Notes: generated by a model from the sequence alone, not told the origin. A stretch of 64,000 nt of DNA from Taibaiella sp. (GCA_016786705.1 JAEUVV010000006.1:1-64000); one strand, 5' to 3'. Positions 1 through 8,076 are shown, counted from the first letter of the stretch. Translations and numbers: made by a program.

Positions 1-194
1 TATTCGGATCGTTTAAATTTTGTTTACGCTTTTCTTACCTTCAAAACAGATTTACATCTATTCCTACTGCTGTTCCTTATTTCAAATATCTTTCAGTAAC
101 ACTTTCGTTACCCTTTGTTAGCATCCCGGATTCGAACCGGACCATTTCCCTTTTGCTATCTTTTTGTTAACCACCCTTCTTTCGAAGCGGAGTG

Positions 195-226
195 CAAAGG
201 TAGAAACTTTATTTTTAATAACCAAA
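195..226 (-). promoter_or_regulatory. tandem promoter P1 (innermost), reading leftwards
   Basis: On the minus strand the -7 box TACCTTTG (complement of 195-202) lies 20 bases downstream of a -33 TTTG (complement of 223-226). This is a full match to the Bacteroidota primary-sigma consensus TTTG-n19-21-TAnnTTTG. It points off the left edge of the window. It is the nearest of three such promoters to the unseen gene, which suggests a strongly expressed stable-RNA operon; that target is inference. Confidence 0.7.
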
Positions 227-333
227 AAAAATTTTGACTTATTTTTTAGTTCCTTTTTCATTCAATCACCTTCCCATCATCACAAAAACATTCAACCTTT
301 CTCTAAGAGCTACCCTTCTTTCGAAGCGGAGTG

Positions 334-365
334 CAAAGGTAATACAACCTTCTCAACTCACCAAA
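334..365 (-). promoter_or_regulatory. tandem promoter P2 (middle), reading leftwards
   Basis: The -7 box TACCTTTG (complement of 334-341) and -33 TTTG (complement of 362-365) are separated by 20 bases. The box and the start of the transcribed region are nearly identical to the promoter 139 bases further left, so the two clearly arose by duplication. It has the same orientation and presumed target. Confidence 0.7.
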
Positions 366-476
366 TGTTTTTTGATTTTATTTTTAGAAGAAATCTCTAT
401 TTAAAAACCCCAAAACCCGCTACCAGTCTATATCTCAGCCACTTTTTTAAGAACTACCCGTCCCTCGAACGGAGTG

Positions 477-509
477 CAAAGATAAGCGCTTTATTCCCAC
501 TCTCCCAAA
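477..509 (-). promoter_or_regulatory. tandem promoter P3 (outermost), reading leftwards
   Basis: The -7 box TATCTTTG (complement of 477-484) lies 21 bases from a TTTG at the complement of 506-509. The initially transcribed region differs from the other two copies, but the differences keep a small hairpin (459-471). That suggests the RNA structure is under selection. Confidence 0.6.
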
Positions 510-715
510 TCTTTTTTTATAATTCTACCAATATTTTTATCCATAATAACTCGAAAGCCAAGAATAGTAAGGAATACAGGGGAAAATGATTTTTTAAAAG
601 CGCCCACTTTACACTACTCTACCCATAAAAGGTGGTACTGATGGGCAAATAAACATTAGGCTATGCAATCTTAATCAACGCGACTCAGCTACCTACAACT
701 AAATAAGTGAAACAA

Positions 716-740
716 AGGAAGTCGCTATAAGCGACTTCCT
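716..740 (-). terminator. rho-independent terminator after the serine hydrolase gene
   Basis: A perfect 10-bp stem (716-725 with 731-740) closes a five-base loop. On the minus strand it is followed by a T-rich run. It sits 28 bases past the stop of the minus-strand gene ending at 768. Confidence 0.75.
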
Positions 741-767
741 GCATGCCACTGATCTGATAGCAATAAT

Positions 768-2144
768 CTATTGCTTAATTACTTTGTGGGTGTGTATTAA
801 TCCATTTGCCGCTGCAATCCGGAAGTAGTAGGTGCCATCAGCAAATTCCTGAAGTGGAACTATTATCTGTGGCACGGTACATTCGATGCGCTTTAACTGT
901 TTACCCATACTATCATATATATGTATAACCTCTTTATTCTTTAGCCCGCTAATAGTTACACTCCCGGATGCAGGGTTAGGGAAAAGAGTTATCTGCCCAG
1001 AGCTGCTCAAATCATTAACTGATGTAGCCTGCGCATTATATAGAACATCATACAATGCTTCTACCACCCTTTGCGTATAATCATTATCCAGACTATCTTG
1101 ATTACTTAATACAGCAATATAAATATCATTCAATGTGTCATTCATATTAGAATTGATCTGCCCGATCCAGGTTCCGCCATGGCTAAATGTCCTGTTCCCC
1201 CTATATTTTTCCATAAATACCCCCATCCCGTAATCTGAGTTCTGATTGCCAAATCCGGAAGGCTGAAACATTTTCGTGTTCAATGTTTCCATAGCAATTA
1301 TATTCCCTTCGAGCAATGCCCGCCAAAACAACACTACATCTCCTGCGGTAGCTACAATAGCCCCGGCATCTCTTGCAATCGTATTAATATTAACCGGAAG
1401 TACGGAGCCTGGCTGGTTCCAGTTAATGCCATTATCCAATACATTATCGCCATTAAGATCTGTCCAGAAACCCGCATACTGATCCGTCACAGGTTCAAAA
1501 GGCGGAAAATAGGTGTGCAGCAGCCCTGCTGGGGCATAAATACTGTCACGCAATAATTCCTGTATGGGCCTTCCCGTAACTTGTTCTGCAATATAACCAG
1601 CAAGCAGGTAATTGGTATTGCTATATGCGATACTTGCCCCGGGATTAAAATATGGCACAGGTGTCAACTGCAAGAGCTCATTTCTTTGCCAAAACTTATG
1701 CGGATTCATATTTAAAGAATCTGTGATGATTGGATTTTCAAGATAATCGGCAATACCGCTGGTATGATTGAGTAATTGTTTGATCGTTACAGCCCCATTA
1801 ATAGTAGGAAATCCGGAAACCCATGTACCAATAGTGTCATTCAGATCAATCTGATTATGCTCACTTAATTTCAGCAGCAGCGTGCTAATGAATGTCTTTG
1901 TATTGCTCCCAATACCAATAAGCTGATCGGGGCTCAGGCTTGCCTGTCCGTTTGATACACCTGTTGCAGCTGCCCATACTCCAAAATTCTTATAGGATAC
2001 AGCTACAGAGAGTCCCTTAAAATGATACTGGTCATGAAGCACATTAAGTGTATCCTGAAGCCTGGCCTGAATGCTGGCAGGCAGTTGCGCACGCATTGTG
2101 CCGTAAATACAAAAACAAACAACAAAAAGTAAAATCTTTCTCAT
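768..2144 (-). CDS. serine beta-lactamase-family hydrolase with T9SS sorting domain
   Basis: This is a secreted penicillin-binding-protein/class C beta-lactamase-fold enzyme of about 458 residues, probably a D-alanyl-D-alanine carboxypeptidase or esterase rather than a true antibiotic resistance enzyme. Visible motifs are SxxK (Ser80-Asn-Thr-Lys83), YSN (174-176) and HGG (322-324), in the usual order and spacing. A signal peptide ends near the RAQ at 18-20. The last ~75 residues, starting around the LFPNP at 387, form a type A T9SS sorting domain with the usual Gly-Thr-Tyr-Tyr-Phe strand and basic end. I chose the ATG at 2144, which opens directly on the signal peptide; the reading frame extends 25 codons further to a TTG at 2219. 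It is monocistronic, with a terminator just downstream. Substrate unknown. Confidence 0.8.
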   Translation of the reverse strand: MRKILLFVVCFCIYGTMRAQLPASIQARLQDTLNVLHDQYHFKGLSVAVSYKNFGVWAAATGVSNGQASLSPDQLIGIGSNTKTFISTLLLKLSEHNQIDLNDTIGTWVSGFPTINGAVTIKQLLNHTSGIADYLENPIITDSLNMNPHKFWQRNELLQLTPVPYFNPGASIAYSNTNYLLAGYIAEQVTGRPIQELLRDSIYAPAGLLHTYFPPFEPVTDQYAGFWTDLNGDNVLDNGINWNQPGSVLPVNINTIARDAGAIVATAGDVVLFWRALLEGNIIAMETLNTKMFQPSGFGNQNSDYGMGVFMEKYRGNRTFSHGGTWIGQINSNMNDTLNDIYIAVLSNQDSLDNDYTQRVVEALYDVLYNAQATSVNDLSSSGQITLFPNPASGSVTISGLKNKEVIHIYDSMGKQLKRIECTVPQIIVPLQEFADGTYYFRIAAANGLIHTHKVIKQ

Positions 2145-2340
2145 AAAAACAATATTTAGCCAAAAGTATGAAAGCAGTCCAGGAAGCAGCACTGACTTAT
2201 GACAAAACAGCGTTTTCAAAGGACATACAGTATTATTGGCCTTAAAATACGGTGCTGTAATGCTTTAAACGTGCCCCTTCTGAACATTAGAGGAAGATTT
2301 CCTTATTCGAAGTGCGGACAAATACACAAGCAAAACTAAA

Positions 2341-2368
2341 AGCGTTGCATCCTGTTGAATGCAACGCT
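2341..2368 (-). terminator. rho-independent terminator after exodeoxyribonuclease III
   Basis: A perfect 10-bp inverted repeat (2341-2350 with 2359-2368) has an eight-base loop. It is followed on the minus strand by TTTTAG and lies 22 bases past the stop of the gene ending at 2390. Confidence 0.75.
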
Positions 2369-2389
2369 TATGAAAGAAATACATTTAAA

Positions 2390-3157
2390 TTAAAGCTTTA
2401 CCTCAGCCATTACGGGGCAATGGTCACTATGCTTAGCGTCCGGCAAAATACCTGCCGCAGCGACTTTATCTTTAAGATCTGCAGTAACACTAATATAATC
2501 AATACGCCAGCCTTTATTATTGGCCCTTGCATTTGCCCGGTAGCTCCACCAGCTATATTGATCGATCAGGTCCGGGTAGAATAGGCGGAAAGTATCCACC
2601 AGATTATTATCAAACCATTTATCCATCCAGGCCCTTTCTTCAGGCAGGAAGCCGGAACTGTTTTTATTACTTACCGGGTTGTGGATATCTATCGGCTTAT
2701 GACATATATTATAGTCTCCGCAAATAATGACGGAGCGGCCGGCTGCTTTTAACTCGTTGATGTATTCAAAAAATTCATCCAGCCACTGGTATTTATAGGT
2801 CTGGCGCTCGTCACCGCTTGTTCCGCTGGGAAAATAAGCCGAGATCAATGTTGTATTGCCGAAATCGGCGCTTAAAACCCGGCCTTCTAAGTTGCTCTGC
2901 TCATAATTATTGCCATAACGCACTTCGTCCGGCTTAATTTTTGAAAAGATAGCGACCCCGCTATAGCCTTTCTTTTGAGCAGGATACCAATAGGTTTCAT
3001 ATCCCAGTTCTTCGAACTGTTTATAATCTACATTTTCTTTATGGGCCTTAATTTCCTGGAAGCAGATCACATCCGGGTTTTCGCTGCCTAACCATTCCAC
3101 CAGGCCTTTATTCATGGCACTTCTCAGCCCATTTACATTGTAAGAAATAATCTTCAT
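2390..3157 (-). CDS. xth: exodeoxyribonuclease III (AP endonuclease, EEP superfamily)
   Basis: This is a DNA repair enzyme that cuts the backbone at abasic sites and removes 3'-blocking ends; it is a metal-dependent member of the endonuclease/exonuclease/phosphatase fold. The 255-residue length is normal for the ExoA/Xth group. Visible motifs are the N-terminal ISYNVNGLR, the metal-binding CFQEIKA, the GDYNICH loop, the WRIDYISV strand and the terminal SDHCPV catalytic His-Asp motif. There is no signal peptide, so it is cytoplasmic. Only 21 bases separate its start from the stop of comB upstream, so the two are probably co-transcribed. A terminator follows. Confidence 0.93.
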   Translation of the reverse strand: MKIISYNVNGLRSAMNKGLVEWLGSENPDVICFQEIKAHKENVDYKQFEELGYETYWYPAQKKGYSGVAIFSKIKPDEVRYGNNYEQSNLEGRVLSADFGNTTLISAYFPSGTSGDERQTYKYQWLDEFFEYINELKAAGRSVIICGDYNICHKPIDIHNPVSNKNSSGFLPEERAWMDKWFDNNLVDTFRLFYPDLIDQYSWWSYRANARANNKGWRIDYISVTADLKDKVAAAGILPDAKHSDHCPVMAEVKL

Positions 3158-3178
3158 TGTTATAAAAATTAAAAGCGC

Positions 3179-3907
3179 TTATTCATTATTGATCAATGCC
3201 CCGTCTCTAAGTACCGGAACTACAGGATGAAGATCCACCGAAGTACAGTATTCCAGGTCTTTGATCAATCCATAGCCGGCAAGCCTGTGGTAATGCGAGC
3301 CTACTTTAAGATATTCCAGCAGGCTGCTTTTTGTAAGGGCATTTTCATACATAGACAAAGCGATGTGTGCACTATCGCAAGTGATCTCGAAATGATCCTT
3401 TACTTTACTCACTACCGCACCGGCAAATAAGTTATCTTCCATATTCGGCCGGTCTTTCCAGGAGGCGCAGCCCAGCAAAACATCTTTGTCCTGGCCGACC
3501 AGGAAGTCACAGACCGCTGTAAGGTTCAGGAAAGAGCCGATAATGATTGTATCCGCATCTTTAACCATGTGCAAAAGGCGTGTACCGTTGGTGGTCGTCA
3601 GGTTTAGGGTTTTGTCTTTTATAAAATCTACCGGGTACTCTAAGGGAGAATTACCATATTGCAGCCCCGGGGCCACGCGCCCATTGCGCTCTCCCGCCGT
3701 GATGCTACCGACATTTTGTTCTCCTAAAGCAATACATTCTTCCACGGAAGCCACGGGAATTACTTTTTCTGCCCCGTTGGACAAAGCCGCGGTAATCGTT
3801 GAGGTCGCCCTGAAAATATCTATAATTACGACTACTTTATCTTTTGTGTCGTATAAATGCAATAAAGAGGGTGAGAAGCACACCTCGAGATTTCTTTTCT
3901 CTGCCAT
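3179..3907 (-). CDS. comB: 2-phosphosulfolactate phosphatase family protein (ComB-like)
   Basis: The ComB family dephosphorylates 2-phosphosulfolactate to sulfolactate, known from coenzyme M synthesis in methanogens. The 242-residue protein shows family signatures: DIFRATSTI near residue 30, TAGERNGR followed by GNSP in the middle, TTTNGTR near 105 and GCASWKDRPNMEDNLFAG near 145. It is complete and cytoplasmic. No partner gene such as comA (phosphosulfolactate synthase) is visible here, so its role in a bacterium is uncertain; sulfolactate metabolism or a related phosphatase activity are both possible. It is likely the first gene of a pair with xth, and it lies 22 bases downstream of the esterase stop. 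Confidence 0.85.
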   Translation of the reverse strand: MAEKRNLEVCFSPSLLHLYDTKDKVVVIIDIFRATSTITAALSNGAEKVIPVASVEECIALGEQNVGSITAGERNGRVAPGLQYGNSPLEYPVDFIKDKTLNLTTTNGTRLLHMVKDADTIIIGSFLNLTAVCDFLVGQDKDVLLGCASWKDRPNMEDNLFAGAVVSKVKDHFEITCDSAHIALSMYENALTKSSLLEYLKVGSHYHRLAGYGLIKDLEYCTSVDLHPVVPVLRDGALINNE

Positions 3908-3929
3908 TCAGTTATCTAAATAATGGAAA

Positions 3930-5093
3930 CTAATTTTTCGCAAACTTAAGGACTCTTTGCTTACCTGCAAGGTCCCGGATCTGTAAAATATATATACCGG
4001 GGGCCAGTGAAGCGATATCAACCACTGAATGATAGTTTTTTTCGAGCAGTTTCCTACCGGAAAGATCCATTACCACAAGGTTTGTATACTTCACGCTGCC
4101 TTTATTATCGAGGTAAAGGGTATTTGTTGCGGGATTAGGGTAAAGAGTTAGCAGATTATTTCTTTTATCTTCCGGAATATTAACGCTTTTAGGCTCCGCA
4201 CGCAGGAAAAAATTCCAGGTTTCCAGGGCCTGATCGAACTCGTTTTGGGTACCGGCAAAATTGTACCAGGTATGCGTCCCGTTTTCGATCTTGAAATATT
4301 CCACCCTTTTATCTCCTGTAAATGTATAATGCGTCATATAATGGCTGGCATTCTGATTGCCCAGAATAACCGTTGCCCCCGCACTATTAGCATTATTCTG
4401 TATACGCCAGTAATTAACCAGGCTATCTACGGAGAGCCCAACAGAAGCGCTCATACCCATCATGTAAAAAGTACCGTTCATATCGACCACTTCATCTGTA
4501 GTCCCGTGAAAATGAGCTACAGGAATCGCCATACCACTGCATTGGGTTAAGGTAAGCGCTTTGGTGCCGGAATGAGAAGCCGCTGCCCGGAACAGGCCGG
4601 GCTGCTCACACAACATTCTTTGGGTCATAAAGCCGCCATTAGAAAAGCCGCAGATGAATATACGGTTTTCATCTATAGCAAAGTGCGCTTTAAGACTGTC
4701 CGTCAGCGCTGCCAGGAATCCGGCATCATTAATTCCCGGATTTAGTTCTATATCTCCAAGCGGCGTACCTACAACCTTGATCCCTGAATTCCAGGCCGGC
4801 CCCATATTGCCTATTAAAGGATGTGTATAATTTAGGGCCTGCGGAGATACTAATAATAAATTAGCGGTATCCGCGATTTCGGTAAAGCTGGTCATATCCA
4901 CATCGTTCATCGAACCTCCCAGGCCGTGCAACATGATCACGACTGCCATATCCTGTTGTGCTGAAGCTGCATGATAGGTTTTGAAAGTACGGTTTTGCCC
5001 TTCAAATTCGAATGAACCGTTTACCCAGCTTTGTGCATGCAAGGCTGCAACTGTAGTTATGGTAAGGAAAAGAGAAACAATGATTTTACGCAT
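3930..5093 (-). CDS. secreted PHB-depolymerase/feruloyl-esterase-like hydrolase with T9SS sorting domain
   Basis: An alpha/beta hydrolase of the LpqC/poly(3-hydroxybutyrate) depolymerase family, about 387 residues. Visible are a signal peptide ending at HAQ (19-21), the oxyanion-hole HGLGG (56-60), the nucleophile elbow GFSNGG with Ser151, a later HFHGTTDEVV strand carrying the probable acid, and GTHTWY for the catalytic His. The C-terminal ~70 residues, from TLYPNP onwards, are a T9SS type A sorting domain, so the enzyme should be exported and released or anchored at the surface. The ATG at 5093 opens on the signal peptide; a longer frame reaching a TTG at 5192 seems unlikely. Substrate could be an ester-linked polymer or plant-wall acyl ester. 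The gene is followed closely by comB and xth. Confidence 0.8.
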   Translation of the reverse strand: MRKIIVSLFLTITTVAALHAQSWVNGSFEFEGQNRTFKTYHAASAQQDMAVVIMLHGLGGSMNDVDMTSFTEIADTANLLLVSPQALNYTHPLIGNMGPAWNSGIKVVGTPLGDIELNPGINDAGFLAALTDSLKAHFAIDENRIFICGFSNGGFMTQRMLCEQPGLFRAAASHSGTKALTLTQCSGMAIPVAHFHGTTDEVVDMNGTFYMMGMSASVGLSVDSLVNYWRIQNNANSAGATVILGNQNASHYMTHYTFTGDKRVEYFKIENGTHTWYNFAGTQNEFDQALETWNFFLRAEPKSVNIPEDKRNNLLTLYPNPATNTLYLDNKGSVKYTNLVVMDLSGRKLLEKNYHSVVDIASLAPGIYILQIRDLAGKQRVLKFAKN

Positions 5094-5304
5094 GATCGCC
5101 ATTTGAATATTAAAGATACAATTATCCAAAATAATGACCATAAAAAAACACAAGTACTTGTATTTTAACGCAAAGGCAAGTACATTTGGCACACAACAAG
5201 TTATGGTTCTGATAGTAATCTAGTATTTTTTATTTGCAAGTATGAAATGAAACTAATCTTAACGGAATTAATATGTTCATTTTCTAAACCACAAAAATAT
5301 CTTT

Positions 5305-6918
5305 ATGATGCTTAAGCCAACAAAAATGATAGCCTATGCCCTATTGCTATCCGGTTGCTCCATTTCTTCCCTGCAGGCGCAGACTTTTACGACCCCGATT
5401 GCCGATGAGCATATCTTCGGGAGCCCTGAAGTCCGCAAGCCTACCAACATTTTTTCCTATTCCAATGAACATGTGGAATCTCCCTTTGGCCCGGTCAATG
5501 TGTACCTTACCGGCTGGGGTAATCCCAAAGGAGCCAGTGAATTTGTCTGGCAATTCATTAAACCTCACACTACAAATGTTGTTGCCAGGGGTTCGTTTAT
5601 TTATAAAGAGGTAAGTGATATCGTGGTTAGCTCTATGCTTAACGAGGTCACCAATGAGACGCAGTTACTGGTGGCTTATCATAAAATGGACGCAGGACAC
5701 TTCCTCGACATTTATGACATCACCAGCTCCACAAGCCACCCGGTGGTTTACAATTCTACTATACAGCTGTCCGACTCCAAGGAGTATGGCAGGATCAGTA
5801 TAGATGCCTTCTATAAATATGCTGTGGGCATTGTCTGGCATCATTCGGATATGAACGAGATACAGACCATACTCGGGGTTGGCGGCACCTGGAATGGCAT
5901 CAAAACCCTGGACGGCGCCAGCGGACAAATGGAGCCGGATATTGCCTTTGGCAGCAATGAGGCTAATTTTGTCTATCATAATGGCTTCGGAGACATTACA
6001 AAACTGGCCATTCCCATGTCTTCCTTAACCGGCCCTGCGGGAATCATCTACCCTACCGTCCAGGATGTCAACAATACTGGGATGACGCTGACTTCTAAGA
6101 TCATACTGGATTGTCCCGATCTTATGGATGCGGGCTATATCTCCGCCGGCAATAACTGGGCTTATACCTATACCAATAACTCCGAGGTAAAAGTGAGGTA
6201 TATCGATTACAATGGCCCTGCCGTTGTCAATACTACATCCATAAACTCCGGCGTTCTGGGCAATGTGCCGACTTTTGGCGCTTACAAAGCATTCTCCCCG
6301 AGCATACATTACGGTATCGGCTACTATACCGACGACATTACGGTGTGCTGGTATACTACGAACTACATCGACAGGCATGCTTATATAGGGCTACAAATGG
6401 ATGCGCACCCGCTTACCGGGCCCACGCTTAAAAACAACCCGGACTACATGGGATTGCCTAATGGCACAACCAGCGAACCGGAAGAGTATGGCGCTATAGC
6501 GGTGAGTAAAAGTGACTTTGAAATAATCGTTGATTATTTTTATGTCGCATACAGTACCCTCAATACCAGTTCGGGAGAATATGAATTGCATCATGCGTTC
6601 CACGAGTGGACGAACCCTGTTTTCAGAGGTTTGCCCGAAGAAGAAAAAGCTACTGAAAACGCAGCGATGAATAGTGTTTACCCGAATCCATTTAAAGATG
6701 TGATCCAGGTACCGCTTAACTTTAAAAGCGGCGGAACCGTAAATATCCAGCTACTGGACCTGATGGGCAGAAGAATTATGTCCAAAGAAATCAAGGCCGA
6801 ACAATTCAATACTACGGTACAAATGAGCGGTTTGGAGAATGTTGTCCCTGGAACTTACCTGCTTCAAACCCGGCTAAACGGGAAGAAAATAAGCACAAAA
6901 ACAGTGATTAAAAAATAA
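5305..6918 (+). CDS. uncharacterised secreted protein with T9SS sorting domain
   Basis: A 537-residue exported protein with no domain I recognise apart from the C-terminus. The N-terminus is a signal peptide that contains both a possible lipobox (LSGC) and a conventional signal peptidase I site (LQAQ), so the processing route is ambiguous. The middle is rich in Gly, Asn, Tyr and Thr with repeated short strands such as YIDYNG and YTNNSEVKVRYID, like beta-propeller or lectin-like surface proteins. From about residue 452 (SVYPNPF) the protein is a T9SS type A sorting domain ending in a basic tail. It stands alone, divergent from the esterase gene, with a strong terminator behind it. Possible start codons are the adjacent ATGs at 5305 and 5308. 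Confidence 0.75.
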   Translation: MMLKPTKMIAYALLLSGCSISSLQAQTFTTPIADEHIFGSPEVRKPTNIFSYSNEHVESPFGPVNVYLTGWGNPKGASEFVWQFIKPHTTNVVARGSFIYKEVSDIVVSSMLNEVTNETQLLVAYHKMDAGHFLDIYDITSSTSHPVVYNSTIQLSDSKEYGRISIDAFYKYAVGIVWHHSDMNEIQTILGVGGTWNGIKTLDGASGQMEPDIAFGSNEANFVYHNGFGDITKLAIPMSSLTGPAGIIYPTVQDVNNTGMTLTSKIILDCPDLMDAGYISAGNNWAYTYTNNSEVKVRYIDYNGPAVVNTTSINSGVLGNVPTFGAYKAFSPSIHYGIGYYTDDITVCWYTTNYIDRHAYIGLQMDAHPLTGPTLKNNPDYMGLPNGTTSEPEEYGAIAVSKSDFEIIVDYFYVAYSTLNTSSGEYELHHAFHEWTNPVFRGLPEEEKATENAAMNSVYPNPFKDVIQVPLNFKSGGTVNIQLLDLMGRRIMSKEIKAEQFNTTVQMSGLENVVPGTYLLQTRLNGKKISTKTVIKK

Positions 6919-6938
6919 AGATCTCATACAGATTACTC

Positions 6939-6968
6939 AATTGGCTGTTCCCGGAGGAACAGCCAATT
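6939..6968 (+). terminator. rho-independent terminator
   Basis: A perfect 13-bp stem (6939-6951 with 6956-6968) carries a four-base loop and is followed by TGATTTTATA. It begins 20 bases after the stop of the T9SS-sorted protein. Confidence 0.75.
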
Positions 6969-7086
6969 TGATTTTATACAAACAGGAATACTTGCCTTGT
7001 ACCCTTTCTCTTTTAGGGGGGATTTTCAAACAGACCGATAAGAAAGTAGGTAAGGTTGCTAAATCCTACACACTTTCTTCATATAC

Positions 7087-7112
7087 GTTCTTTTGTCTTG
7101 ATACAAAAGAAC
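7087..7112. repeat. perfect hairpin, 10-bp arms
   Basis: The arms GTTCTTTTGT (7087-7096) and ACAAAAGAAC (7103-7112) flank a six-base loop. No gene ends close enough for it to be an ordinary terminator. It is probably a dispersed intergenic repeat; a genome-wide search would show other copies. Confidence 0.5.
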
Positions 7113-7430
7113 CAAAAAATCAAGGCTCTGTAAAAATATGCTAAAAATGCTGCAGAGAACCTGAAATTAGCCAAACTCGCCTGGAATTTAAGTCATTAAT
7201 CAGGCAGTTGGCAAGGCTCAGACAGTGGCGAATTTACCCTCCGCATAGCGCAGGACGGTTCCCAACACCATTTTCTAAACGCCATTTTTCCCCAAGGCCG
7301 GTCCTAAGCAACTATATTATCGGCAATGTGGCGATTTCTGCAATAATGTTGATGGGCTTTGCAGATATGCTGAGTAGTGGACTAAATCCGGGAATCATGC
7401 TGGCGATTGATTTCCGGGGTCCTTTTTGCT

Positions 7431-7456
7431 CCACTTTTTGGACAAGCAAAAAGTGG
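7431..7456. repeat. perfect hairpin, 10-bp arms
   Basis: The arms CCACTTTTTG (7431-7440) and CAAAAAGTGG (7447-7456) flank a six-base loop. Same size and loop length as the hairpin at 7087-7112 but a different sequence. It is probably a second dispersed repeat type. Confidence 0.5.
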
Positions 7457-7580
7457 CATAAAAAACACTTTTGCCAAGATCTGTATTTACCAACTGGCCA
7501 ATGACCGTTTTTTACCCTACAAAATGCACCTTGCTCGTGATAACACCAGCAAAAGCTGAATGTCATTTTTAAGGCGAGCA

Positions 7581-7793
7581 TCAAACAGGCAGTTTGTCGG
7601 GCTCTTGTCTTATCTGGATGTGCTGCCCCGGCTCAAAACCGCAGTCGGCCAGCCACTTACCCACTAGCCTGATCTCGGGAAACGGAACACTATAGCTGCG
7701 GCGATAAAAGCGGGAATGCCTGAGGATGACTTTTTGATAGACCTTCAAGGTACGCACCGCTACTTTGGCGGCTTCGTGTTTGGTATTTTGCAT
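7581..7793 (-). CDS. SymE-like type I toxin family protein
   Basis: A 70-residue basic protein. Its second half (about 36-66: PFPEIRLVGKWL, then GFEPGQHIQIR) matches the SymE pattern of a short beta strand, a GKWL helix and a GF-x-x-G-x-x-hydrophobic strand. Escherichia coli SymE is an SOS-induced toxin that condenses the nucleoid and is held down by the antisense RNA SymR. Whether this copy is a toxin is inference; no antisense RNA can be proved from sequence. The C-terminal EPDKLPV is shorter than the usual tail after this strand, so the protein may be slightly truncated. It sits alone in a gene-poor patch, as mobile addiction genes often do. Confidence 0.65.
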   Translation of the reverse strand: MQNTKHEAAKVAVRTLKVYQKVILRHSRFYRRSYSVPFPEIRLVGKWLADCGFEPGQHIQIRQEPDKLPV

Positions 7794-7841
7794 GGCTGTA
7801 AATTTTACTCAAAGCTGCACAAAGGCATCGATGTGAGCCAC

Positions 7842-8021
7842 ATGGTAAGCCATCTAGCTCCTTTATTAGATTCAGTTCAAATGAAATTCGAAAGAAACAT
7901 AGGCAAAATCTTATCTCTTTACGATGAACTTCAAGGTCAAATAAAGGAATACTGGCAATATATAGATCACCTAATTGATTCCCATATAGAATGGGAAGCC
8001 GAAATAATGCTCGGAAAGTAA
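7842..8021 (+). CDS. possible small helical protein divergent from the SymE-like gene
   Basis: A 59-residue frame from the ATG at 7842 (another ATG at 7881) with a helical, amphipathic, partly coiled-coil-like composition. It ends 11 bases before a strong bidirectional terminator, which supports a real 3' end. The same frame extends upstream to 7716, antisense across the first 78 bases of the symE-like gene, but that part reads like the shadow of the opposite gene. I recognise no family. It may be a partner or antisense transcript of the toxin gene, or may be non-coding. Confidence 0.3.
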   Translation: MVSHLAPLLDSVQMKFERNIGKILSLYDELQGQIKEYWQYIDHLIDSHIEWEAEIMLGK

Positions 8022-8032
8022 AATCTAGGTAT

Positions 8033-8076
8033 AAAAAAGCATCCCTTTAAACTTTTGGTTAAAGGGATGCTTTTTT
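8033..8076. terminator. bidirectional terminator
   Basis: A perfect 18-bp stem (8033-8050 with 8059-8076) has A6 on one side and T6 on the other, so it can stop transcription from both directions. It lies between the end of htpG (minus) and the end of the small plus-strand frame at 8021. Confidence 0.85.

Larger units (their letters stand above)
171..484 (-). repeat. three promoter-proximal direct repeats of about 31 bases
   Basis: Copies lie at 171-202, 310-341 and 454-484, spaced 139 and 144 bases apart. The first two differ by one base; the third has diverged. Each covers the -7 box and the first ~20 transcribed bases. In the RNA the first two would form CUUC-GAAA-GAAG (a GNRA tetraloop) at 176-187 and 315-326. 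The third would form a five-pair stem with a GAG loop at 459-471. The rest of 1-767 holds no convincing gene. Positions 1-170 look like a structured leader, with short stem-loops and a tRNA T-arm-like hairpin at 121-141 but no complete tRNA. Confidence 0.6.
6969..7580. other. gene-poor stretch with hairpin repeats
   Basis: About 600 bases without a convincing gene. Short open frames on both strands have no recognisable family and unlikely composition. The clearest content is two perfect 10-bp hairpins (7087-7112 and 7431-7456), each centred on a run of T or A, resembling the dispersed intergenic hairpins common in Bacteroidota genomes. It lies downstream of the SymE-like gene and may be a decayed locus. 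Confidence 0.5.

Noticed and set aside
121..141. Possible tRNA gene on the minus strand
   Set aside because: Only a T-arm-like hairpin is present. No acceptor, D or anticodon arm can be paired with it within tRNA distance.
164..589. Open frame of 141 codons across the left-edge promoter repeats
   Set aside because: It runs through promoter and leader repeats, has low-complexity Phe/Ser/Asn composition and no family resemblance. The DNA is explained by the minus-strand promoters.
7208..7504. Plus-strand open frame in the gene-poor patch
   Set aside because: It crosses a hairpin repeat, has no recognisable family and an unlikely residue composition, so it was kept as non-coding.
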